DNA of 60,093 nucleotides from Ettlia oleoabundans (taxonomy: Eukaryota > Chlorophyta > Chlorophyceae > Chlamydomonadales). The notes beneath the pieces are model-generated. The model searched no databases and was not told the DNA's origin. It saw nothing but the letters and a program-made list of their open reading frames with translations. Shown here in pieces: positions 1 to 17,422 of this stretch. Where the stretch lies: positions 1-60,093 of the forward strand of contig JAAMXP010001414.1 of the NCBI GenBank assembly GCA_019693395.1, written 5' to 3'. Position 1 is the stretch's first letter, and every line of letters begins with the position of its first letter. The position numbers and the translations under genes are program-made.

Positions 1-35
1 GGGTGAGGGGGTGTTTGCAGGACGGGACAGGGACG

Positions 36-74
<39 letters not shown>

Positions 75-2272
75 GTCTGGCTGAAGGGAGGACCGAGACT
101 GCTTGCGGAGTTGGATGAGTGGCTGGCTGAGTGGGTGGCTGGCTGCCTTTCGCTGGCTGATGACGCAGCCCCTCCTGTGGGGCAATCTTTCACCCAATTG
201 ACCTCCCCTTCCTGCCTCTTCCCTCTTGCCTGTCGCCTGTCGACTGTGCTGCAGGCGTGAAGGTGACCGATGCTGAGGGGTTGAAAAGGCTGGGGGCACA
301 ACCGGGGGAGGTGTCCCGCCTGATTGGGGAGGCGTTCAACGAAATGATCTTCACACACGGGGACGTGCACTGCGGTGGGTGGGATTGCAGCGTTTTCTGT
401 TGTCACACATGCTCTGCAAGTGCGCCGCAGTACAGGGTGCATGCAAGCCCCCAACCTGTTGTGCTCTTGTGCCGGCTCTTGACTTTGCCTGTGGCTTTGT
501 CAACCGAAAGCTTAACTTGCGTCTGACTGCTGCCCTCCTCGTGCGCAGACCCGCACGCTGCCAACCTGTTGGTCCGCCGCACGCCAGCCTCACCACCCCG
601 CAGCACTGGCAATAGCAATGCAAGCACCAACACCAGCAGCAGTGGTAGCACCATTGCTAGTACTAGCAGCAACAGCAGCAGCAGCAGCAGCAGTCCCGAC
701 AACCAGCCTGGCCCACAATGGCAGGGTGGTGATGGCGGTGTGCGGCCGCGGGGCAAGTGGCAGGTTGTACTGCTTGACCACGGGCTGTACCGCCGCCTTA
801 GCGACGATTTCAGGCTGGAGTATGCCGGGCTCTGGCACTCCTTGGTGTTTGCAGGTGGGGCTGTTTCAAGGTTGCAGTGGTGCTCGGTGGTGGTTGCAGT
901 TCGGGCAGGTGGTAGCGTACCTTGGTGGCGTTTGCGGCGGGGCAAGTTGGGCTGTCTGTTGTTTGTGGATATGGGGGTCAGATGATATGGCCATGCCTGG
1001 TATGTGCACGCTGCACTATGCAGTGCTGTGGGATGAGCTCCCCGGTGTGGGCTTCGCATTCAATCACTACGCCGCAACCCACATCAGCACATGCTGACAC
1101 CGCTTGCCATTTGCTACCCGCTACCCTCCGCCACCAAACCACCCATCGCCCCCGCGCGCGCGCCCCCCNCCCCCCCCCCCCCCCACACACACACACACCA
1201 CACCTGCAGACGTGGATGGTATACGGCGGCACAGCGAGGCCATGAACGCCGGGGACGCTGTGCCGCTGTTTGCCGGCATGCTGACTCAGCGGCCCTGGGA
1301 GGAGATCACCAAGAAGGAGGTGAGGCAGGCGGCCAGAGGCGGGAAAGAGCAAAGGCACATCCCCAATGGCTGCTCACGGTTAAGTGGCTGGGAGAGTGTA
1401 GGTTTGTAAGGGAGGTAGTGCTGTGCTGCACAGCGGGCAGTCACGCAGGGGTGGGGCAGTGCCGCTCATCCTTGCCCACCGAGGTACACACGCATATCCT
1501 TGTTGTCAACCCACCTTCACCTCACCTGGCCTGCCCTTGACCGTGCCCTGCCCTGACCTGCTGCCTGCCGCAGTCCACCGAGCGCTTGAGGCTGCGCAAC
1601 ACGGCTGAGGAGCGTGAGCGCTTACAGGGCTATGCGGCTCAGTATGCAAAGGAGATTGGCGACCTGTTGCGCCGCATGCCACGCCCCCTGCTGCTGCTCC
1701 TCAAGACAAATGACTGCCTAAGGTGGGTGGGCAGGCAGGGGCACAGGGCTCTTAAGATGCATAGCTTGCGAGGAAATTCTTTGGCCCTCGCTGCCAGGCG
1801 CATTCGGGGTAGGTTGAACTGTGGATGGGCAAATGTTGCGAGTGTGCAAGGCGGCAGTCGGTTCTTAGTGCCTTCTCCTATCACGCTCCGGGGTTCCAAT
1901 GCTTCCTCAACTACCCACCCCAACCCCCAACCATATTCAACTTTTCGCTTCACCGTTTCACTTCCAACCCACGTGCTGGCTGGCTGACTAACCAATGAAC
2001 GCAGGGCTGTTGACTTGGCGTTGGGGTGCCCCGTCAACTCCTTTGCCATCACCGCACGTGAGAGCTCACGCGCCCTGGCCCGCCACCGCCTACGCCACCA
2101 CCCCGGCCTGCTGTCCCGCCTGGCCGTCACCGCTGACCTGGCGGCAGTGGAGGTGCGCATGGCGGCGCTCAGGCTGATCACATGGCTGGGCACCCTGCAA
2201 GCGGAGCTCGAGGCCTGGCTGCGGGGCGGCACGCTGGCCAGTGCTTTGCCACCGGGGCACGTGGTGGCATAA
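1..2272 (+). CDS. ABC1/UbiB-family atypical kinase, ADCK1 class, 5' truncated
   Basis: This is the C-terminal part of an ABC1 kinase (UbiB/COQ8/ADCK superfamily), a family of atypical kinase/ATPase proteins in plastids and mitochondria linked to isoprenoid quinone lipids. Exons are 255-374, 549-854, 1210-1319, 1574-1722 and 2005-2272; earlier exons lie outside the window. Joining the first two gives the catalytic-loop stretch THGDVHCDPHAANLLVRR, followed after a linker by the metal-binding-loop equivalent LLDHGLYRRL. The downstream pattern (FAGMLTQRPW, LLKTNDCLR) resembles the plant ADCK1-like protein At2g40090, from memory. A serine-rich stretch of about 25 residues encoded by AGC repeats (600-700) separates the catalytic loop from the LDHG motif and is probably a lineage-specific insertion. 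The stop is TAA at 2270. The family call is firm. The substrate and the organelle are not visible here. Confidence 0.92.
20..76 (+). repeat. GGGACA hexanucleotide tandem repeat
   Basis: Around eight tandem GGGACA units with a few variants, lying in what is probably an intron of the ABC1 kinase gene just upstream of the exon at 255. This is an ordinary microsatellite. Confidence 0.85.
1160..1202 (+). repeat. Poly-C run followed by CA repeat, with one unresolved base
   Basis: A C-homopolymer broken by a single N at 1169, then about seven CA units. It lies inside the ABC1 kinase intron that ends at 1209. The N marks assembly uncertainty, so the length here should not be trusted. Confidence 0.85.
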
Positions 2273-2857
2273 GCGGTGTCCACCAGCAGCAGGAGCTGCA
2301 AGCAGAGCGCGCGGCAGCATGGGCCGCGGGATGCTTGTTATGTGTTGATGGTAGCCATGTTCAGCACACATCATCCTCGGCTGACTCCCTTTCATCATAC
2401 CGCTTCACCAATAACTTCTTCCATTTCATCTGATGACAATTTCAACACCTGCCAAAGGCCCTCTGCTTCTCCTTTGGACTGCCGAGCTTTCTGGTGTGCT
2501 TCATTCTGTTTCGCTTTGCCTGTAAAGTCTGGACATGCCCTCGCTTGTGATCCCTGCCGCCCCCTTCCTCTTGGTGCAAGCCCCTTACACGGAGCTCGGG
2601 GGGTTGATGTTCCTCTTGATCAGTGCTGGGAAGCACAGAGGGAGCAACTTGGCTGGCTCAGCTGCGAGGAGGGGCACATGGCTTGGGGCTCCCATGCTGA
2701 CTAGGTAGGCAGGTTATCGCAGAATGGCCAAGCATGACACAACCCCAGTGCAGCTAGCTACCTCTGGCTCACTGCTGCTCACAACCAAATCGTAAGGCGG
2801 CTGCGAGCTATGCAGCCAGTGTAGGCCGGCCTGGCCAGCCCACCAGGCAGCTGTGCC
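2273..2857. other. Convergent intergenic region with 3' UTRs
   Basis: Lies between the stops of the ABC1 kinase gene (+) and the Nudix-PHPT1 gene (-). It holds TGTAA at 2521-2525 on the plus strand, about 250 nt after the kinase stop, and its complement TTACA at 2585-2589, about 270 nt past the stop of the minus-strand gene. Both are candidate polyadenylation signals. No coding exon is evident. Confidence 0.5.
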
Positions 2858-5800
2858 TCAGTAGCCCTGGTAGGACACCGCCAGGTCGTGCAGGGGCAGC
2901 CAGCGCCGTAGCAGCGCCGCCGTCACATCGTGCGGTGCCTGGCCGAATGCGGATGAGAATCCAAAAATGCTCAAGGTGCGCTGTTGGCTGTAGTGCTCAA
3001 TCCTGCCGCCGCCTACGGTGTCCAGTACTAGGCCCGCTTCGGGGGCTGCTGCCCGCACCTCTGCCGCTGTGACCTGCATGATGTGGTTGTGGTAGGCGGC
3101 CCGGCTGTCGCCACGCACCAGCAGCTTGCTGTGGAGGCCTGTGGGGAGGAAAGTGCGGCACAGCGGGGGAAGGGAGGAATTCATTGCAAGGAGGAGATGG
3201 AGCAGCGTGGGGGTAAAGAGGCGCAGCTGGGTGTGTGGTGCAGATGAGGGGTGGTAGGGTACAGTCCGGATCGGGTGCAAGCAGGAATAGATCACAGGTA
3301 CAGAGGAGCATGCGAACCGGTGTGACTGCAGCACGCTGTTAACATGTAATAGAGCAACAGCAGCGTGTGCTGGACAGGGGGAGTGCCATGCATCCATGTG
3401 AAGGTGAGGCGGCATTGGCACTCAGGTGCAATGTATCAGCACTGCTGTTGCCTCACACGCCTTTGCCACTCACCATCGGGAGTGCTGAGGCGCAGCAGCA
3501 CGTATTTGAAGGAACCCTCGTCAATGCACACATCCGGCACAGATGCAAGCGCCGCCTCCGCTGCAAGATCCACCTCCGCCATAGCAGCGCCTCCCACACT
3601 GCCTGCCGAAAGTATGGTTGCCCGCTGTCGCCGCCGCTGCTGCGTCTCCCGCAGCCAGCTGGTGATAATGCTGTGGGCCAGAGCATACTTGCCAGGAATG
3701 CGGAAGCTGGCGCTGCTGTCGGGGCTTCCGCTGCTGCCGCTGCCGCTGCGCACAACGGCAGGGGGACCGCCGCCAGCCAGCGCCGCCGCCAGCCAGTCTG
3801 CGTGGAACCAGCGGGCGTCTTCCAGCTCTCGGGGGTCAACCTGCAGCAGTTGACTTGGGGTGGAAAAGATCGAGGGGCGCCGCCAGCAGCAGCAAAGTAG
3901 CAATAAAAAGTTGTGCCCCTGCATAGGCCCAGCGTGTGTGTGGGTGGCAGGAGTCTGCATACAGGCTGGAGGCTGGCAAGGGACAACGGTAGTCGTCAAA
4001 TGTGCATACACTCATAATGCCACCAAAACCTGCTGCTCTGCTTATAGTGCTGACTCATTACCAGCACAGCTAGATGCAACAAGGAGGCAGGCTGCAAGCA
4101 CCTTGACCGGCGGCAGCACTGGCAGGAGGTAGCGCTCCGCCTCCGCAGGCAGCAGCCCGACCTCCCGGGCCGCCACCACGGCGGGGCCCGACAGCAGCGC
4201 CAGACCCCGCTGCCTTGGTGCCACCACAGCAGGTGATGACAGAGATTGATCCCCAGCAGAGCTGGTGCTACCGCTGTCCTGATGTTGAGCCGGCACCGCT
4301 CCTATTGCGGCCCCTGCTGCCGCTCCCGCTGTGTCTATGGCCGCCTCCGCTGTAAACCCGATCATGAGCGACTGAGGGAAGGGCCAGGGCTGGCTGGAAT
4401 GGTACCTCACGCTGCGCAGGTCCACAGCCACCCCTGCAGTGGGAGGTGTGGGATGGTATGTATCAGATGGCATGCCAGCTTTGAGGGAGGATTCTCAGTG
4501 GACGTTTGTGTCTTGGTCATCAATGACTGCTGCTGTGGCATGACACATAGCTGACATCACAGTGATAAGCACCCTCCTGCACTTCCTGCCTGTTGCGCTA
4601 AAGCAACTGCAACAAATACAAACCTCCGAACCCATGAGCGTACATACACCCCTACACATTTACCCAGCCAACCGGCCTTGAGACAGCCAGCTACCCAGCG
4701 CGGCTGCCAGCCACCCACCTGACTCTTCTATCACCTCCCGCCCCACGGCTTGCTCCAGCGTCTCACCCAACTCCGCAAATCCTGCAGCCAGGCAGTCAAC
4801 ACCTTCACACTTTTGCAACTAGGCAAACCTCAGCTGCAGTACACAGCCACACACGTTAACCAACTAGGCATCTCTCAGCTGAGTTCAAGCCGTGCTGCCA
4901 GCTGAGCTTTTCTGCCGCCCTGTTGGTAGCAGCAAAGGCCTGCCCACCTGCCAGACAGGAGTAGCGCCCCACCTCCCAAGATGCCTTGCGGCCCAGCAGC
5001 AGCCAGTCGCCACAGCTGCAGGCAGGACGTCAAGGCAAGAGGAAGCCAGCTGAGCTACCCTTGGAAGCAATGCTGGCAGATCACCACCTGACCATGCACT
5101 GCTGTTGAGGTGGCTTGATAAAACGTGTGGCAGGTGAGCGCGGCAGTTCACATCTCGGCCCCTATCCCCTGCTGCTACGGGTGCTGCCAGTCCTGTGACA
5201 GGCTGCCCAACTGCCATGGCGAGTTGAAATGCACGCAATCAACGAGGAAGGATCCTCTGCATCCATAGTTTTTAAAGGGAAACCCGTTTCATCTTCACCT
5301 ATTGAGCACCCACCTCACTGCCACGATCACCGCCGGGTCGATCCTGGGATACACCGTGCGGGTGCGGCCGCCGGCGGGCGCTTCCGCCGTTCGCGAGTGG
5401 CCGCCGTTGCTGGCTTGCTGCATGGGCGACGGTGGTACACCGGGATTGTGAGGCCAGTGTTGGTGAGCTAGCAGGCATTTAAGCAGGCATGATGGAGTGG
5501 TTGATTGCACTGACACAACACAGTGCTCAGCATGAAGGCAAGCAGAGCAACACATGGCAAGAGGCGCCCTGCAACATCCTGCCGCCACGCACCGTCCTTG
5601 ATCCCGTGCTGCTGCAGAACGCCGCGCTGGCGTGCCATTGCACTAGCCCTGCCGCCAGGGCAGCTACCGCGGCATCTGGGCCAGTCATGGCCTGCCCCTG
5701 CCGCCTCACATCCACCCACCAGCCCTCAGTTGCAGGCGGCGCTGCCTTGCTGCTGTCCTCGGGCCCTTGGCCTGCTGCAGCTGCTGGGCTGGCACCTGGT

Positions 5801-6741
5801 GGTGTTGCTACAGACTGATGGCTGTCGGCGGCAGCCACCGTTTGGCTGTGAGAGCTGCTGCTGCTAGCACGGTCCTTACTGCTGCGTTTTGGGGGCGGCA
5901 GCGGAGGCAGGAGGTGCAGGAGATGCTGCGGCGCTTGAGCAGCAAACACAGCCGACCCCTTGCCATCCATTCCTAAGAACACAAACTCTGCCTGCTGTTG
6001 CAAGCCGGGGGGCATAGCGGCCCTCAGATCTGGTGCAGAAACCACAAGGGGCACCCAGCGTGGCTCGCCGCCATCAGGCGCTAATGTCCCAGGTGGCGCA
6101 AAGCTGTGTGGATGCAGCACCAGGCCACTGTGGCTGCTCATGACGGAAATGTCATGGCTGCTGGTGCCGGTGCCGCTGCTGTTGTTGAGTCCAGGCGCTG
6201 ATGCTTCGGGCGCATGAGCTGCCGCCGCCAGCAGCCGATGCTGGTGCAGCAGCAGCACCCGGCTGGTGGGTGCAGCCAGCAGCGCCTCCAGGCGCTCCTC
6301 CTCCTTGCGCAGGCCGCCGCTGCGGTCCAGGGGCAGGTCTGAAAAATGAGGGGTTGAGGGATCAAGAGGGTCCAAGGGCGAAGCGCTGATGGTGCTGCCG
6401 CTGTTTATGGTGGCGGTGGTGCTCCTGCCCTCTGCCTCTGCCTCCTGCTGCGCACCCGCTGCTGAGATGTTGCTGGCATTGGGTGCTGATCCGGTTTTGC
6501 ACCGCGTAGGCTGCCTCAATTGCTGTGGGGATGCACATGGTTGTCTCCAAACCCGCTGTGGTGAAGAAGCCGCCGCCTGCGTGGGTGCCGCCAGAACCCT
6601 GCAACGATGCCTACGCGGGCTGGTGTTTCTTTTCTTGCTGGTAATGTTGGATCGTTCGTTGATGTGATGGGGCAATGCGCGCGCTGGCTGAAAACCCACG
6701 CACCTGTGGCCGCCCGTCGCGGATACCGCTCTGTTGATCAT
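2858..6741 (-). CDS. NudC-type NADH pyrophosphatase fused to PHPT1-type phosphohistidine phosphatase
   Basis: Seven exons (6741-5593, 5417-5314, 5015-4948, 4781-4719, 4433-4102, 3840-3474, 3138-2858) give 787 residues in one frame. The N-terminal 620 or so residues are a NADH pyrophosphatase (NUDT12/NudC class), which hydrolyses NAD(H) to NMN(H) and AMP. Visible marks are [13 protein letters not shown], a perfect Nudix box (exon 4781-4719, GFAELGE then REVIEESG), the class motif SQPWPFP, and the closing block [12 protein letters not shown]. The last 145 or so residues are a PHPT1/Janus-Ocnus domain: FKYVLLRL, the catalytic-His block YHNHI, GGGRIEH, and the terminal YQGY. The junction lies inside one uninterrupted exon (3840-3474). 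The zinc ribbon keeps one cysteine of four, and about 80 low-complexity residues follow GFTAEA. The start is the first ATG of the open frame; a TTG just upstream was not used. A separate PHPT1 start at the ATG at 3582 is possible. Confidence 0.88.
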
Positions 6742-7012
6742 TCTGGCCAACTTGCGTGTATTTTAATAACTCAACCCTGCTATTGCATGGGGGTCTAGCC
6801 CATGAGGTTTTATGAAAACTCATATTGCTGCCCTGGCCCTGCGCCGCCACCCAGCGACAGCAGCGAAGTATCTCAACATGCCACTTATCTGATTGTTTCC
6901 CTCCAAATTCGCAGACCTTTCTAGAATCTTAGGAAGTTGGTGGTGCAGCTGCTTGCATCATTACATAAACAAACGTGACTACTAATACGTTGGCAAGGGT
7001 CAGCTAACCAGC
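6742..7012. promoter_or_regulatory. Head-to-tail spacer: Nudix-PHPT1 promoter and NSUN2 3' end
   Basis: 271 bp upstream of the Nudix-PHPT1 start and downstream of the NSUN2 stop, both on the minus strand. TTACA at 6961-6965 (TGTAA on the minus strand) sits 48 nt past the NSUN2 stop, a good position for its polyadenylation signal. No TATA box is clear. Confidence 0.45.
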
Positions 7013-14124
<7,112 letters not shown>

Positions 14125-15152
14125 GTTGTGTGTTCGACACGTTGATTGTGCAGCTGCACTAGTCACGATGATTGCAGATGCATGCATGCAAGAACATGGG
14201 CGGTGGCAGTACGCCAATAGGCAGCTGCCCGTCAATGTGCACTTGCAATGTGACTTGGTTGACCAATGCTTAGAGGTATGCTCTTTTTGTGGAAGCAACA
14301 TTAGAAATGAATATCATATCTCGGCAGTCTACCCTATGCCGGGTAGCAGCACGTCGAGCAATAATAGCTGCAGGCTTGCGGTGGTGTGCAACCGGAGCTG
14401 TACCGCAGCTCTGCCGCTCGTTACTAACCCCAGCGTGCCCATTCGCATAGCTATGCTATATAGCTGCAGTGAGCTGCGATACATCAATATTACCTGACAG
14501 AACCAACACCTATAGCCCGATGGCTTTAAAACTAGGAAGACAGGAGAAAAGTGAGTATGTGAAGGAAAGGCGTGATCTCTTCGCAATGGTTTGGTTGGGG
14601 GTGGGTCTTCAAGCAGTGGCCGAGAAGCGAGCCTACCAACGTGGAAGTCGACAAACAGCTGTTCACTACTTTGCAGTTCAAACAAATGAAACAAGTGTAG
14701 ATGGTTCCAAGCCAACCTGGCCACGGGCTGTTGGTGCTGGACACAAGAGGCGGCCCAACTGACCAACATGCGCTGGCCATCGAACCGCTATCCAGCGCTG
14801 ATGCATGGGTAGCACAGGATGCGGGTTACATGGCCCGATCAAGCAGTCTCATCCTGCCATGACTTTCAACGGGTGTTGCTTTTGTCAAAGCGCCCGAGAA
14901 CTGAGACTGAAACCACGGCACTTCCAAGGGCAAAGACGACAGTGCACCCAAATGCCCGCTGATCATGTGCAGACACATATCAGGGGTTTATTGTACGAAG
15001 CAAGGCGTATGCTGTTGCGGCTGGCGCGGCTTTCATGGCACGTGGCACCCGGATAGAACGCGCGCGGGTGAAGTGCGCCGCTCAGGCCCAGCACTGTCCT
15101 CAGGAAGAGGGTACCTGCTCCTTTTGCAGTTTGTTTAGGGGCTGACAGAAGG
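14125..15152. promoter_or_regulatory. Divergent promoter region, NSUN2 / atpG
   Basis: A 1,028-bp interval between two start codons facing away from each other. It is less GC-rich than the flanking exons and contains no convincing exon. An AT-rich, partly self-complementary patch with repeated TATAGCT/GCTATA words lies at about 14448-14466. Transcription start sites cannot be placed from sequence alone. Confidence 0.5.
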
Positions 15153-16936
15153 ATGCAGGCTCTTGCTCAGGCCCGGCCCACTGTGGCCTTCACTGCATCT
15201 CGCCAGTCGGCCCGCCGGCCGGTCCTGTGCGCCGCACAGCCTAAGCAGGCGCCCATCAAGCAGTAAGTGTTGCGGTTGCACGCACAGGAAGGGCATTGTG
15301 CGCCAGCCTGCGTTGCAAGTCACCAGTGCCGTTCTGCTGCTCCTGCTGCAGGGAGCTGCCCGCATTTGTGAAGCCGGCTGCCCTGACCGCACTGTCCAAC
15401 GTCATTATGTCGCTGCCCGCACACGCCGAGGCCGGCAAGATTTTTGGTGAGCCCTTGCAGCAGCCCTCTCGTCCGCCGAGCTCCCTGGCGCCGAGTTGAC
15501 GGCATATTAAGCTTGTCAATAAGAAATTGAGCAAGCGCATTGATCGCCAAGAGGCCTCTGGCACGCTACGTAGGGCAGGCGGAGCGGTGCCTCGTAGCTG
15601 CGGTTTCCCCGGCTCCCTGGTTCAGACCCTGTATCCCCTTTTGCTTGCCGCAGACTTCAACGCAACTCTCCCCATCATGATGGGCGAGTTCCTGCTGCTG
15701 ATGGTGTTCCTGGACAAGTTCTGGTTTGGCCCCGTGGGTGCTGTGCTGGACGCTCGTGACAAGGAGCTGCGCAGCAAGCTGGCGCTGGTCAAGGACAACG
15801 GCAGCGAGGTGCGTGGGACCACTGATTCGTTTAAAGGACCTCTGGGAGGATCGAAAGAGACATAGGGAGATAGTTGGGGCAGCAGGAAGACCCTCAGCAC
15901 CAGCTTGGGTGGCCGCGAGCTGTGCGATGCCGCCGTACGTTTGGCGGCAGCATAAGGTTATCGCGGCAATGCGGCAGTTGCAGTCGATGGAGGCTTCTGT
16001 GGTATCTCAGCGTAGAGAAATGCAGGGCAGGGTCCAGCTGTAGAAGAGTGCACAGTGTAGGCGGCATTATTCTAGAAGCATGCGGGACGGCTGTGCTTGT
16101 AGATGGTGTTGCAGCTGTGGCAAGCACATGCGGGCCGGCATATGTTTGCTCAGCACATCTACGACTCTGAGCAATTGATAGTTACGGAGCAGTGTTGTAG
16201 CAGTTATCACGCCTTCAACCGCCCCTGTTTCGCTTTGCCGGCCTATGAGTTGGTTGGTTGCTGCTGGCGACTGCTTTCCACATCCCCTCTCACCTTGGCC
16301 TGTTGCTTGCTGCTTGCTTGCTTGGTTTGTTTTGCTGTGTTCTGCAGGTTGCGCGGCTGCAGGACGAGGCACAGCGCCTGATCAGCGAAGCTCGTGCCGC
16401 CGCGCAGAAGCAGGTGGCTGAGGCCAAGGCGGTGGTGTCTGCTGAGTGCGCCAAGGAGCTTGCAGAGGCCAAGGCGGTGAGTGCAGCTGCGTTGCGCCGC
16501 GCTGTGCTGCACGGCTGACGCGCACTTCAGCTGTAGCGGCTGCTTCCTGCCTGTTTTCCTGGTCATCTGCTTGCTGGGCTCCTTGAGTTGCTGTTGGGCT
16601 ACTTGGTGGAGGCTTGCATGATCTGCTGCCTGCCGCTTGCCTGCTTCGCATGGCATGTGCTGCCAGGCAGTTGGCCTGCTTTCCACCTGACATGGACGTT
16701 TGCTGCCTAGCGTGCTGCTGTGCTGGCTGTTAGCATGGCCTGCTCACACATGCCCTCTGCGTTGCTCTTGCTCCCTGCTTGGCCATTTGGCGCAGAAGGT
16801 AGACGCTGAGCTGTCTCGCGCGCTGGCGACTCTGGAGGCTGAGAAGGACGCGGCCATGAAGGGCATGGATGCTCAGGTGGAGAAGCTGTCAGCGGACATC
16901 CTGGGCCGCGTGCTGCCAGAGGGCGTGCGGGTGTAA
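15153..16936 (+). CDS. atpG: Chloroplast ATP synthase CF0 subunit b' (subunit II)
   Basis: Nuclear-encoded b' subunit of the thylakoid F-type ATP synthase; together with subunit b it forms the peripheral stalk that holds CF1 against rotation. Exons are 15153-15262, 15352-15446, 15654-15808, 16348-16476 and 16796-16936 (209 residues). The N-terminus (MQALAQARPTVAFTASRQ) is a chloroplast transit peptide rich in Ala, Ser and Arg. A second, less polar segment ending near SLPAHAEAG probably directs thylakoid insertion. One membrane helix follows (MMGEFLLLMVFLDKFWFGPV), then a long charged helix rich in Ala, Glu and Lys (AQRLISEARAAAQKQVAEAK) ending VLPEGVRV. Length and order match the family. All splice sites are GT-AG with TGCAG or CGCAG acceptors. 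TGTAA at 17272 marks the likely 3' end. Confidence 0.95.
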
Positions 16937-17422
16937 ATTCACCACCGCACGCACAAATCGTGCCTGAGAGGCGCCCAACAGCTGCGATCGGGGGATCAGG
17001 TCCTATATGTTTGGCCTGGGTATCCCTGGCAGCAGCTGTGAGGATGCATCAGCAGCCTGATGCTTGACGCTCGCGGTTGTAATCTTTGCACCTCGGGCTT
17101 GCTGGCTGAGCTGGAGCCGCCAGTGTGATTCGCGGCGGACCTTCGGCTACGTGTGCTCGGCGCCTGTCACCGCGCCTGTGCTGGTTTTGCAGGAATGCAT
17201 CGGGATTCTCCTTTTTTGCTGCGTATTTGCGCACATTATTTCACACTCCACATTTTATAACATGAGAAGATTGTAAAACTTCAGTGCCCTTGGGTCAGGA
17301 GGATGCAGAGAGGAGGAATGGCCGGGTGTCTGAACCCTACTTGGCGCCAGCTGGTTGCCCAGCTTCTCTCGCTGAGAGACAGTCTGGAGGGCGGCTTTAT
17401 TGCCAGCTCCTGTGCGCGTATT
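16937..17422 (+). other. atpG 3' UTR and spacer to the F-box gene
   Basis: 486 bp. TGTAA at 17272-17276 lies 336 nt after the atpG stop, in a locally AT-rich stretch (17215-17280), and is a good polyadenylation signal. The promoter of the next gene must then lie within the last 140 bp or so, unless that gene begins at an upstream in-frame ATG. Confidence 0.6.

Noticed and set aside
3436..3582. Separate stand-alone PHPT1 gene starting at the internal ATG at 3582
   Set aside because: Possible but not preferred: the exon is open through the Nudix end into PHPT1, and the summed model closes exactly as one protein.
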